In this document: in pieces, positions 1 through 10,436 of the stretch | Layout: every line of letters begins with the position of its first letter | Position numbering within the stretch: the first letter of the stretch is position 1 | Assembly: GCA_021613335.1 (NCBI GenBank) | Contig: JAJTWR010000021.1 | Span: forward strand, 1,321,501 to 1,385,500 | From: Whitmania pigra | Lineage: Eukaryota; Annelida; Clitellata; Hirudinida; Haemopidae | Direction of reading: 5' to 3' | Length of the DNA: 64,000 nt | Made by a program: the position numbers and the translations under genes | The notes under the pieces: generated by a model | Told to the model about the DNA's origin: nothing | The model's input: the letters and a program-made list of their open reading frames with translations, nothing else | The model's database searches: none

Positions 1-48
1 AAGAAGCAATTATCAGCAAATTAGTTTAACGCATTCAAATCACAAGGA

Positions 49-876
49 ATGTCATCCTATTCAAGCGAATTGTCCGTAAAAGTGGAGCCATCAGTGAATG
101 AAAACAATCATTCCTTTGTCGATTCGACCGAGTCTTATGAATCGAAATGCACAGAAGCCAGCGATGTCGCTAAACCATCGACGAAATGTGGGTTCGAATG
201 TGGAAAATGCAATCTGGAATTCGAGTCCTTCGAACTGATGAGCAATCACTATCTAGAAAAGCACAAATTTAAAGTCGAATACATCTGCCCAAAATGCAAC
301 TCTGGTTTCCACAGTTTGCAGGTATATTTCGAACATAAAAGCTCTCATAACGTTGAGGCAAAGTCACCAAGTTTTTCAAATGAGGACACGGTGGAAAGCG
401 AAATAGAAGATGACATCAAAAAGGAAAATGACGTTAAGAAAGATGATGTCACGGAAGAAGAGAAGTTCGTGGAAGAAGATGAGCCTGAGCCACAGAAAAG
501 TGGTCCGAAAAAAAGAAAGGCGAAAATAGCTGTTGGTCAATCCAAAAAGCGTAAAGTGGAAAAAAACAAAACCGAGAAAGTCGAAGATTTGTCCGAATTT
601 TTAACAAAAATGTACGGCTGTGATGATTGTCTCATCCAAGGCCTTCCTTGCCGGGATTTTATGAAACATTGCAAAGAGGCGCACGGACGAGTTCCTTGTT
701 TGGAGTGTGGAAAAACATTTCTACAGAAATCTTACTTGGAAAGACACAAATGGAAACACGATGGAGTGAAGCCGTTCCCTTGTGACGAGTGTCAAAAGTC
801 ATTCACGAGAAAAGTTAATTTGAATTTGCACAAATTGAAGAGCCATCACGTTAACGTTGATTCATACGTTTCTTAG
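49..876 (+). CDS. C2H2 zinc-finger protein, five fingers, 275 aa
   Basis: Probable nuclear DNA-binding protein encoded in one uninterrupted frame. Two C2H2 fingers lie near residues 48-72 and 78-100. An acidic Glu/Asp/Lys-rich linker follows, with a basic stretch (KKRKAK and KKRKVEK, about residues 158-175) that looks like a nuclear localisation signal. Three more fingers fill the C-terminal third. The second-to-last finger (CLECGKTF) and the last (CDECQKSF) are joined by a near-classical linker, DGVKPF. The start is the first ATG in frame, preceded by an A-rich stretch, but only 48 bases lie upstream, so earlier exons cannot be excluded. No KRAB, BTB or ZAD domain is visible. I do not recognise a specific orthologue. 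Fingers of this kind usually mean sequence-specific transcription control; target and role are unknown. Confidence 0.8.
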   Translation: MSSYSSELSVKVEPSVNENNHSFVDSTESYESKCTEASDVAKPSTKCGFECGKCNLEFESFELMSNHYLEKHKFKVEYICPKCNSGFHSLQVYFEHKSSHNVEAKSPSFSNEDTVESEIEDDIKKENDVKKDDVTEEEKFVEEDEPEPQKSGPKKRKAKIAVGQSKKRKVEKNKTEKVEDLSEFLTKMYGCDDCLIQGLPCRDFMKHCKEAHGRVPCLECGKTFLQKSYLERHKWKHDGVKPFPCDECQKSFTRKVNLNLHKLKSHHVNVDSYVS

Positions 877-1998
877 GCTTCATTTTCCGTTCCTAAATTT
901 ACTAGGGAGACAAACTAATTTTAAAATCGAGAAAGTATTTTGGACCACGTGATTGGTTTTATAAAAGGAAGTGGACATGCACAAGTAATGACCTATTTAA
1001 AGGGAGGTTAAAATTCGTGTAAAGTATTTATTTATGCCATATCTTAATGAAACTTTCTTATTTTATTTGACAGTTAAATAAGTAAATAAATAAATTTAGA
1101 ATTTGCTAGAAAGAAATTTTTTTGAATTTAGGAGATAATTAACTATTAGTGATGAAAACCCTTCGGCATTAACGAAATATAAATAACTTGCTGTTTCCCC
1201 GGCTGCCCGATAATAGATTTGTGTAATATAAAACATAGTGAATAAATGAATAAATAAACGAATGACAAACGCAATAAGTTGTCTACCAAAATAACACTAA
1301 TATTAAATCATAGATAAGTAATAAAAAAATAATAAAATTTTTAAATTATAAAACAGAAAAATTATAATATAAACTAAAAGCTTACACCATGAATATTAAT
1401 CACCGCTCACCAGCTTTGAAAAGGCGCGTAGGCTCTTGTGTGAATAAGCCCAGAAGAGGTTTTTTTGACAATAAAACGCAAAATAAATTATCGATTTTTT
1501 TTACAAAGTAGACTAAACTGACCCCCTAGTCAACGTATCAAGTGTCTCAAGTTTCAATAAAATCGGTTCAGAATTAAAGATTTGTATAAGAAATATACAT
1601 ACAAGATCCTTGTTTTATATATATTGAAAATAAAATATTATTATTGACATAACAGTTGTATTATATCTTAATTATGAACGCAACAAATTTATAACACTTG
1701 TGTATGTACATTAGGGTAGGTCACCAACAAAAAATTTAATTTTGGATAGTGATAAAATGTTGTTCCTGGATGATATTAGTGAGAAAAAATGTTTTGTTCA
1801 AAATTATGTTTTTTCTTTTATTGCCGCCGGAGGGTGAAGAAATGCCATATTTTTGCTATTGTTTCTGATTTTTCTTCTGTGTTTGATTGATTATATTTAA
1901 ATTTATTTCTATGTTTCTGTAAACAGATTGAATGTATGCAACTGAAATAAAGTTCTATTGAAGAAAAATTAGTTATTTTACAAACTCTGCTGCAAACT
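877..1998. other. Intergenic AT-rich stretch
   Basis: Contains the 3' flank of the zinc-finger gene, with several AATAAA-like hexamers near 1085-1100 and 1240-1255. No coding exon, RNA gene or clear repeat is seen. Confidence 0.5.
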
Positions 1999-2536
1999 AT
2001 GACCGTTACTCGAGCGCAACTGATTTGTCCCGTTTACGGCATTGGATGTGAATTAACTTCCCGCCAATTACCAGCTGTTACGGAAGCAATGCAGTATTAT
2101 TTTCTTGTTCAAATAGAACTTCCAAAGAATACTAAGTCAAGTGAAATAGTTGCTCAAGTTTATGCATGTGTTGGTTTAAATCTGACATTTCGACTTTTCC
2201 AATGAAAAGAGTGCGACAAAAAGTAGAATACCTGCACAAGAATTTAAAAATAATTCTGATAAAAAAAAGCGAAGCGAAAGCTTCAACATAATTGATTGCT
2301 AAATAGGACAGTTTAAGTTTGCATGACTTAGCAGCATGTCATTGTCTCGATTTAAGTATTTGCACTTATTCGAGAGAATACAAGGTGTCAGCACTTGAGC
2401 AGGAATTTTTCTTGGATCAAAGAAATGAAATAAATATCGTTATTGGTACTTTGGACAAAGAAACTACTTGCAATTTAAGTAAAGCAACTTAAAGAGCATC
2501 AAAGAGACAGAAATACTACAATTCCATTTCTTGTAG
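1999..2536 (+). pseudogene. Decayed ORF of an unidentified dispersed element
   Basis: A 68-codon frame starts at 1999 and then breaks into several frames with stops. Past the break, fragments read like one old protein: FERIQGVSALEQEFFLDQ, then a stretch with VIGTLDKETT. The order 'glutamate, FLxDQR, IG..DKE(T/V)T' resembles a protein family I associate with high-copy invertebrate mobile elements, but I cannot name the family. No termini or target-site duplication are visible. It may instead be an old host-gene relic. It lies directly upstream of the LINE reverse-transcriptase relic. Confidence 0.35.
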
Positions 2537-2759
2537 CTAAAGCAGTGCATGAGCGTCTCGTGGTAACAGTTCCAATCCTGATTTAGATGTTATGGAAGTG
2601 CCTGATAATGAGGAGTCAATTGAGAACACAAAAAATAAGTCTGGTAAATATATGATGAAGTTTCCTACATTTCCAGACGATGTGACAGACAATCCGTTGT
2701 CGCAGATTCTGCAGAAGTAAGGAAATTCATATTTCCTCCTTTGTACATTGATGGAGAGG

Positions 2760-3353
2760 AATACCGTGCTTGGCAGCGTCCCACAAGAATTGGTGATTGG
2801 AAATGTGATGTTCTGCAAATATATAAATGATCTGGATGACGGCATAAGGTCTAAATTATCTAAGTTTGCTGACGACACCAAAGTTGTGGATACCCTTCAG
2901 GAAGGTCTTAACAGGTTATTCAAATAGGCAGAAGATTGGTAGATGCTTTTCAACGTAGACAAATGCTCCATTATGCATATGGGATGCAAAAACACAAAAG
3001 TCGAATATGTATTTGGAGGAAGCATTTTAAAGCAGTCTAAAGAAAGAGATCTGGGGGTAATAATGCAGAACAATGGAAAAGCATCTCTATAGTGCATGGA
3101 AGTAAAAAAGCTATAAAAGCAAACAGGGTACTTAGAATGAGAAAGAGAACAGTAGTGAGTATGGACAAGGATGTAATTCTGAGATTCTATAAGGCATTAG
3201 TAAGGCCACATCTTGATTACTGTGTGCAGGTGTGGAACCCTTATTTGAGAAAGGATGTAGGAGTGCTGGAAAGAGTACAAAAAAGGCAACCAGGATCATA
3301 AAAGGATTTGGAAAGCTGAGTTATGTGGAAAGATTAAGTAGATGTAAATTAAC
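2760..3353 (+). pseudogene. Old CR1/Jockey-like LINE reverse-transcriptase relic, left part
   Basis: Translated across several frames, this stretch reads as the back half of a non-LTR reverse transcriptase. It has a weak '(G)SVPQ..V..NVMFCKYINDLDDGI' block, the catalytic FADDTKV box (YXDD equivalent), FNVDKCSIMHMG, the RDLGV block, then LRFYKALVRPHLDYCVQVW and LERVQKR. The frame is broken at least four times. It stops at the TA that starts the Tc1-like element and resumes at 10106, so it is the outermost and oldest layer of the nest. It differs clearly from the Jockey/I-type LINE inside the nest. Confidence 0.85.
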
Positions 3354-3615
3354 TACAGTCAGGACAGAAACCATAAGGACACCCCATTATTTCGTAATAA
3401 CTCGATAAAGAAAAATTTGATTGTAGGGAAATTTTAATATGTTATGTATTTATATATTTGTGATTATCTCTTAAATTTTCATCAAAATATGTTCGTGCAT
3501 TAATTTTAAAATTCCAAAAACGTGATTTCGGGGCGTCCAATAACCATAAAAGACACTTGCAAAAATCATCGAAAAATGACTAAAAACTTTGTGAAAAAAA
3601 CAGGAAAAAAGTTTA

Positions 3616-4611
3616 TTAATATGAAATAATGTTTCCTTTATTTTCAATAACTTTAAAACATCTCTTGCTCATTGATTTTATAAGAGTTTTTAAGAAATTT
3701 CTGTCCAGTTCTTTCCAGGCACTCCTAATGGTGTTTTCCAGGTCAGATTTTGAATGAAACTGCTTTTCATTGTTGTAAACAAGTCTTGACAACATTCCCC
3801 AAACATTTTCTATAGGATTTAAGTCCGGGGAACAAGCTGGCCAACTCATAACTTTCAAATTTCTCCTCTGGAAAAATGTCTTTGTCAACTTGGAAGTGTG
3901 GATCGGGGCATTATCTTGCTGAAAAATAAAATTTCCTCCATAATAATCTTCCCCAAAAGGCAACAGATAGTCTTCTAAAACTTTGATGTAATCCACAGAA
4001 GACTGTCCCCCATCCAGAAAGGCTAATTCAGTCAATCCTTCACTGGAAATTCCTCCCCAAATCATCACCGATCCTGCTCCATGATTTCGGCTAAAAAATG
4101 TTTCCTTTTCTAATCTGAGGTCATGCCAATAGAACTGATGACCATCAGGTCCATCTAGGTTAAATTTCTTCTCATCTGAAAAAATAATATTGCCCCAACC
4201 ATCTCTGTTAGAAAGCATGGTTTTGGCCCATTCCACTCTTGCCAACTTGTGATGGTTTTTAAGAGCTGGAATCTTTAATCTTTTTTCTTATAATAAAATA
4301 CCACTAGATCTCAAATAATTTAACACTGTACTTTTACAAATTCTTAAATCAAGTTCATTTCTAATTTGATTTGCTGAAAATTTACCTGAAGAAGCCATTC
4401 TTACCAGGAGTCTCTGCTGACGAATCGTCAGTTTTTTAGGTCTTCCATGATCAATTTTTGCACCATATTCCTCAGGAGCTTTTACGTAGTTTCAGATGAC
4501 TGCCTTGGATCGCTTGAGCTCTTTGGCAATTTCCCTGATCGAATAATTTGCTTGTCTGAAGGCCTCAATCTGCCCCTTCTCCTTGTCAGACAACGTTTTT
4601 CCTCTAGCCAT
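3616..4611 (-). pseudogene. Tc1-family transposase, DD34E, with two nonsense codons
   Basis: The frame starts at the ATG at 4611 (MARGKTLSDKEKGQIEAF) with an N-terminal helix-turn-helix region. It ends at 3616, about 331 codons, close to the usual Tc1 transposase length. The catalytic blocks are intact: FSDEKKFN, QQDNAPIH and SPDLNPIENVWG, with 34 residues between the second Asp and the Glu, the DD34E signature. Two in-frame stops lie in the N-terminal third, a TGA after KAVI and a TAA after SSGILL. The last 209 codons are open. It would have cut and pasted DNA at TA sites. It cannot act now without complementation. Confidence 0.9.
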
Positions 4612-4788
4612 TTATAAAATAGTAATTTTATAAACTTCACATCAATTTTTATTTATTTATTTATTTGATTATAGTCCGTTGCATAACTGAGATGATTTGG
4701 ACTTTAGTTAATGTTAGTAAGTTAGTAAAAATGAAAAGTATTAGAATAATAAACTGCATTAATTAGTTATGGTAAAATTGTAAAAGGC

Positions 4789-7700
4789 TTATAGTAAGCC
4801 GCATCTGTTTTTGCAGATCCACCGATAAATGATGTCCACACTTGCTGGATTGCTAAGCATGGATTTCATGTCGGATAGACCTGTAAACATCTTGATTTCT
4901 CTCCTCAGGGATGACTGGGCTGGGCATTCCATGAGGAAATGCTGCACACTTTCGTCTTCCTGAGGGCACTTCTCGCACCTCCCGTCTGGGTGCCGTTTCA
5001 TGAGAAACAAGTGCTGGTTCAGAGCACACTTTCCAACTCGGAGTCTGGAGATGAGAACCTCCTTCCTCCTTGAGACACATTGGAACTTGCTCTTCGTCGA
5101 CACTTGTTTCTCTATGGACTTATAATGTAGGCTTCGAGGATCTTCATCCCATCTGGTCTGCCACTGTTGGAAGATGTTGCGGGCCACGGACCTTTTGACA
5201 TCCTTGATAGACGCCGGAATCCGGAGGTCTATCTGATCCCTTGCAGTGGCTGCCTTTGCCAGGGCATCGGCCTTCTCATTGCCAGGGATTCCAACGTGGG
5301 CAGGGACCCAGACGAGAGTGACCTTTCTGCCGCTCTCTTGAATTTCTGAAATTAAAAACTGTACATTTTTAATATCAGGAGCATAATTGTTGCCGTCCTT
5401 TAGTGCCTGTAGGGCACTAAGCGAGTCACTTAGGACGACAATGTCGAAGGACTCCTCCTGATATGAGTCCTTGACATGTAGTAAACATCGCTCGATGGCT
5501 GCCAGTTCGATTGAACTAATGCAGCTGTGACTCGACGTCCTGAGACTGATGTTTACTTCCTTCCTTGGGATGTAAATCCCAATTCCGGCCTTGTTGTCCT
5601 CGGTCTTGGAGGCGTCCGTGTAGCAGAGGAGGCTGTCCTGGAGATCCTCTATTTTCTCCCTTGCCACCAGCATCCGCAGAGGATTGTCGGCTTCGAAGGA
5701 GAGATTCGAGGAGTCGATTGTCGGCTTTCTCAGTCTCCAAGGAGGGAATCTGGGAGGTGCCTCCCTGATGTCCTCCAGGAAATCTGCTGGGATCACCGAC
5801 TCGACTTTCTTGTGCGGAGGCTCCTCGCCTCTTATCCTCATCCTGCAGTGGAACCTCACTTCGACTTGGGACTTTGGCTCTGAAATGAAATATTTATTTT
5901 TAACAGGTACATTATTGGTGGCGAACGACCTGAGGGCGTGGTTTGCCATGAGCTTCTTACGACGGAGGTCGAGGGGAAGCTCACCGCACTCCACCCGCAA
6001 AGACGAGGCACTTGTGCCCTTCATGGCACCGCAGCAGATCTTCAGTGCCTGATACTGAAGACTGTCGTATGTGTCTCGAATCTGCTTGCACCCCAGGTCG
6101 ATTACCTCAGATCCATAATCGAGAACAGAGCGGATGGTGGCTCTGTAGACTGTGAGCAGGGTGGATTTGCTCGCCCCCCACGAACTGCCCGAGATGGCTT
6201 TCATGGCGTTGAGCCTCTTGTTGCATCTCGTCTTGACAGACTCTGCGTGGGCCTTCCAATTTAGTCTTGCGTCCAGGACGATTCCTAAAAAGGTGGCTGT
6301 ATCAGACAGGGGGATCTCCTCCGCTCCGACCCTCAGTCTGATGCCCGCATTCCTCGTCCGATTCTGGTATTCTGAAAAAAGGACTGCTTGTGATTTAGAT
6401 GCGGAGATCTTAAAACCATTAGCAAATAGAAACTTAGCCATTTTGTCGAGCTGTTTCTGCATTTTCGATGTCAGTGCTTCTATGGACGTTCCGGACGTCC
6501 AAAGAGCAATGTCATCGGCATACATGGACAGCTCGACCCCGTTTGTCGGTTCCGGAACCGAGTTCATCATGATGATGAATAACAACGGGCTCAGGATGCT
6601 ACCCTGTGGTGTGCCATTCTCTAGGGTGACCGGTTCAGAGAGGGAGGATCCAACCCTCACTATAGGATAGTTCTATCCTGAAGGAAATTGTGGAGTTCCC
6701 TTGAGAGTTGCTCGATGATCCCCTCTCTCCAAACCATGTCGAATGCCTTCTCCATGTCGAGGAAAACTGCGAGAGTCTTCCTTTTTTTGGTTGAGGATGC
6801 GGCGATGTCCTGCGTCAGCCTGGCTATGTGATCCACACAGCCTCGGGCTCTTCTGAAGCCCGCTTGGTACTGGTTCAACAGGTTACCGCTCTCTAAGAAC
6901 CATCGGAGTCTCGTGGCAATCACCCTCTCCAGGAGTTTGCAGAGGGTGGAAGTCAAAGAGATAGGCCGATAGGAGGAAGGAAGGGCAGGAGGCTTCCCTT
7001 TCTTAGGGATTGGGACGACCGTGGCTCTCTTCCATAAGGAGGGAACCGTTCCTGAAAGCCAGGACTGGTTGAAGAGGGCCACGATCCCTTGGAGACTGGA
7101 GCTTGGGAGCCTTCTGATCATCTCGTAATGGATGCCGTCAGGTCCCGGAGAGGAGTTCCCGCATTTCCTTAGAGCATCTAGGACTTCGGAAATGCTGATG
7201 GGATCAGAGATGGGGGAGTCCTCTGGCACGAAGAGTGCCGGGGACAGCAGGAGAGCAGTCTTGGCTTGTGCGAAGAGCGGGGAGAGGTTCGCGTTGCTGC
7301 TGGCTTGCGCAAAGGATCGGGCGAGCGTGCCTGCCTTCTCTGAGTTTCCGAGTGGTCCCCCAGAGTCAGAGGCGATCGGGGGGATTCTTGGGCCCGAGCG
7401 ATTGCCATTCATCCCTTTGATGGCTCTCCAGAGAGTGGCGATACCCGTTGAACCGTCGAAGCTGGCGCAGTGTGACCTCCAGTACTCCCTCTTGGCATTC
7501 TTGATGGTCCACTGGGCTTGACCCTTCGCTCTCTTGTATTCTTCATGGCTCGACTCCGATCGCAGTCGCCTGTGAGCTGCTCTCTTCTTGTTTCGATCTT
7601 TGACTGCTTCCTTGCAGTCGTCGTTCCAATAAGGGACGAGAGGCCTCTTGCTCTGCCCTTTGTAGATCGAGGAGCTCTCTGTGGCTGCACTGGCGATGGA

Positions 7701-8507
7701 GTCGGTGATGAATCTCGTGTTCTCCTCCAGGTTGTTCGTGGGTAGCTCCTGGAGGATGAGGGAGGAGCACTTGGCCTGGAAGGAGTTCCAGTTGAGTGTC
7801 CTCATGTTTAGTCTCGCTGGTCCCAGGTCCTCTCGGAGAGCCTTGTCGTTGATCGTCATCTGAATGATGAGGTGATCACTGCCAAGGCCTGTGTGGAGAA
7901 CCTTCCAGGAGGTCCTGGCCGCCCAGTGCGGTGAGGCCATCGAGACGTCAAGGGGTGCCGGACTGCCGTTGTGGGCTATGTGTGTAGCCTCTCCTGAATT
8001 TAAAATAACTAAGTTCAGGTTAGGTGCTAATTCTTCCACGATCTTACCTCTCGAATCAGAGCGACTAGCTCCGAAGATGGGAGAGTGGGCGTTTAGATCC
8101 CCACACACGATGGCGTCTTGGTGGTTCAGGATGGACTCCAACAAGTCTCTTGGGTAAGGTTTCCCAGGAGGCGCGTAGAAGTTGACAATCTTGAGCCGCC
8201 TTGACTTCGTGATGATCGTGGTCGACTGGCACTGAGGTTCCTGACAGACCACAGCGGTGCTGTATGACAACCCTTCCCTGACGCCGCCATGGAAGACATC
8301 ATCCGACCGGTCGAGCCGCTCCACTTGATATCCTCTAAGTCTGAAAGAATGCTTGCTTTTTAGAAATGTTTCTTGGAGCAAGATTACATCAGGCAAAGAT
8401 TTTAAGGAATTCAAAAAGGAAACGAATTCACCGGATTTGGGGCTGATGCCCTGGCAGTTCCATTGGATAATGTTTATGGCATTATCCATGTTGAACTGTT
8501 TGGGCAA
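4789..8507 (-). pseudogene. LINE ORF2: endonuclease, reverse transcriptase and RNase H, frameshifted
   Basis: The first frame runs 8507 to 6660 (615 codons). It holds an APE-type endonuclease with IIQWNCQG, LLQETFL, CGDLNAHSP and the GSDHL box, then the reverse-transcriptase start (RPISLTSTLCKLLERV, FLDMEKAFDMVW). Just after LQDRTI the frame shifts, and a second 623-codon frame (from 6660) continues with GTPQGSILSPLLF and the catalytic YADD box. An RNase H domain follows with YTDAS, IELAAI, LSDSLSAL and GNEKADALA, holding the D-E-D-D residues. A terminal CCHC-like region contains CEKCPQEDESVQHFLMEC. The segment between motif A and motif B is several residues shorter than usual, and GGVREGLSYS appears shortened. 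Both point to deletions. Confidence 0.9.
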
Positions 8508-9720
8508 CCAGACATCTCTTTATTGCAGCTACGGCTGCACCTGGAACGGGTTTTTCCTGAATGCTGTCGAGGGCGAGGAGGAGGACGTGGTTCAGCATGT
8601 CCAGCATCTGGTCCTGGTTTCCTCCTTGGAACCTCTTGTTCATTCCTGCTGAAATTTTAAAAATTAACTTGGCGAGTAATGCCGGGACTCCCTGCTGAGA
8701 GTCTGCGGCCCCACCGTTAAGATTATTCGAAGATGTTGCAGCTGGCTGCGAGGACTGCTGCGTGCTTGCCGCAGCTTTCTTAGCTTTCTTAGCTTTGCGC
8801 TTCTTCGCTTTGCTTTTTGGTTTCTGAGGGTTTCCCTGTTTGACTATAGAGTCAACAGGAGTAACCCCCGAGACCGAAGGAGCCGGTGCTGGCACTGCCT
8901 CCCTTCTTGCGACCTTGCTGGTGGCCGCCTCAACTGCTTTAGCATAACTAATATGCTTATTGGCCCTGATTGTCAAGGCCTCCTTCTCTATCTTGCGCTG
9001 CGGACAGACAGCCTGACCAGTAAAGTGACTGGTACTGTCACACGTCGCGCAGCGCTTCTCCGTCAACTCCTTTTGTTGGCACTCTTTCAGGGAGTGCTCC
9101 CCGTGGCATTTTGGGCACTTTGCCTTGTGCTGGCAGTTTACGGCTATGTGCCCATAACCGTTGCACTTGAAGCAGCGAGTCGGCTCGCGCACAAATGCCT
9201 GCACTTTGAAGCTAAGATAGCCAATCTTAACTTTCGCGGGAGTTGCACCCGCAAAACTCACGATGACCACCGGAGTGGCCACCTTCTTTCCACCAACGGT
9301 CTTGTGGACTCTGGTTGCGCTAACACAACCAGTACTCTCCACTATCGTCTCATCGTCGACGCTGGCGGGGACGCCGACGATGCACAGTTTCGGCTTGACC
9401 GCCACGCGGACATTGGCCGAGACTCCGTCCAGTTCCTTGATCTGAGATAGCTTGGCTATCTCAGTCTCGTTCTTGGCCAGAACGATGAGCAGATCCTTGC
9501 ACGCAATGATCTTGGCATCGTTCCTGCCCAAAACTACGCTCACCTGTTTCTGAACCCGGACTGGGTTCAGATTCTTCGTCTCCATCCTTATGAAGACCTT
9601 CGTTTCCTTCGTATCCCTCCTCGGCCTCTCGACGGTGGAAGACGCCGAAGATTCCATCCTCCTGCGCTTCCGACTCTCGACGGTTCGGAAGCCGTCGTCC
9701 ATCAACTCCACGTTATCCAT
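8482..9720 (-). CDS. LINE ORF1, gag-like nucleic-acid-binding protein, 412 aa
   Basis: An open frame that starts at ATG 9720 and encodes the RNA-binding coat protein expected of a Jockey/I-type LINE. The centre carries three zinc knuckles: CFKCNGYGHIAVNC, CPKCHGEHSLKEC and CATCDSTSHFTGQAVC. The N-terminal half has the VRVAVKPKLCIVGVP block seen upstream of the knuckles in such proteins. The C-terminal half is Lys/Ala-rich (KSKAKKRKAKKAKKAAA), then Gln/Ser/Asn-rich. It overlaps ORF2 by 26 bases in another frame, typical of this group, so ORF2 translation would depend on re-initiation or leaky coupling. Expression here is unproven; the element as a whole is defective. Confidence 0.88.
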   Translation of the reverse strand: MDNVELMDDGFRTVESRKRRRMESSASSTVERPRRDTKETKVFIRMETKNLNPVRVQKQVSVVLGRNDAKIIACKDLLIVLAKNETEIAKLSQIKELDGVSANVRVAVKPKLCIVGVPASVDDETIVESTGCVSATRVHKTVGGKKVATPVVIVSFAGATPAKVKIGYLSFKVQAFVREPTRCFKCNGYGHIAVNCQHKAKCPKCHGEHSLKECQQKELTEKRCATCDSTSHFTGQAVCPQRKIEKEALTIRANKHISYAKAVEAATSKVARREAVPAPAPSVSGVTPVDSIVKQGNPQKPKSKAKKRKAKKAKKAAASTQQSSQPAATSSNNLNGGAADSQQGVPALLAKLIFKISAGMNKRFQGGNQDQMLDMLNHVLLLALDSIQEKPVPGAAVAAIKRCLVAQTVQHG

Positions 9721-10105
9721 ATTGAACAGTTCAACAACAATTTATCGCACGATCACAATGGCGACTTCGAACGCTCGGAATAATTGAGAACTGACATCAA
9801 TTTTTAACTTTCTTTGGGTTTATATATTGATAATATTTGCATAATGTGCATTTTGGTTGCATAGCTATGACAAATTTCAAGTTTTATTGGGAATAAATAA
9901 GGATGTCCTTTATCGTTTTTAAACGGCCATAAAATGCTATTTTGCGTATTTTACAAGATCAGCTTGTTAAATTTTTTTGAAATTTTGCAGGATGTTTTGT
10001 CTACCATAAAGAGATATTATATAAAAAATTGAGTAATATTGAACTTAAATTTAACGAGTTATCACAAAAATATGGGGTGTCCTTAAGGTTTCTGTCCGCA
10101 CTGTA

Positions 10106-10355
10106 CTCTGGAAAAGAAGTAGAGGGGACTTCATCGAGGCGTTCCAAATCTTGTGAGGAAGGGAATGCCTTTTGCCTGAGCAGTTTTTCGAAGCCACAAA
10201 AAGTGTTTCTACCAAAGGGAGTGATTGTAAATTATATAGAAACTTCGGGAAACCTAGAAAATAATTATTTCAGTGCGAGGATGGTTTCCTTATGGAATAA
10301 ACTAGATAAGGAAACCATCCATGCGGACCCTGTAAATAAATTTGAGATTTACTAA
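10106..10355 (+). pseudogene. Old LINE reverse-transcriptase relic, right part
   Basis: Continuation of the outer LINE after the Tc1-like insertion. One frame reads RGDFIEAFQIL just after the junction. Another carries the FSARMVSLWNKLDKETI block that closes CR1/Jockey-type reverse transcriptases, ending at the TAA by 10355. Frameshifts separate the blocks. The following ~80 bases may be the old 3' tail. Confidence 0.8.
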
Positions 10356-10436
10356 AGTAAATTTGGTTAATAGAACTAAAAAGAGTGGTTGTTATACAGA
10401 TCCAGGTCTTCTTAACCACTATAAATAATTGTTATG

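Larger units (their letters stand above)
4652..9793 (-). mobile_element. Near-complete Jockey/I-group non-LTR retrotransposon (5.1 kb)
   Basis: The element has a ~73 bp 5' leader, ORF1, an overlapping ORF2, a short 3' UTR and an (AAAT)n-type tail on the minus strand. The 13 bp sequence ACATCAATTTTTA occurs at 4639-4651 and again at 9794-9806, a perfect target-site duplication. This marks target-primed insertion into the Tc1-like element in the leader of its transposase. The 5' end seems complete because ORF1 has its own ATG. One frameshift and apparent in-frame deletions in ORF2 make this copy inactive. The local base composition is more GC-rich than the host intergenic DNA. Confidence 0.93.
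3356..10103 (-). mobile_element. Tc1-like DNA transposon split by a LINE
   Basis: The left terminal inverted repeat (3356-3404, starting CAGTCAGGACAGAAACC) matches the reverse complement of 10055-10103 (CAGTGCGGACAGAAACC) at 42 of 49 positions by my alignment. Both ends are flanked by TA (3354-3355 and 10104-10105), the Tc1/mariner target. Removing the LINE at 4652-9793 and one 13 bp target duplication leaves about 1,593 bp, a normal Tc1 length. Reading across the empty site through one TA continues the outer LINE frame as KLTTLEKK. The transposase lies on the minus strand and carries stops, so this copy is dead. Confidence 0.92.

Noticed and set aside
5167..9787. Many plus-strand open frames over 60 codons
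   Set aside because: They are antisense shadows of the GC-richer LINE ORFs and carry no domain.
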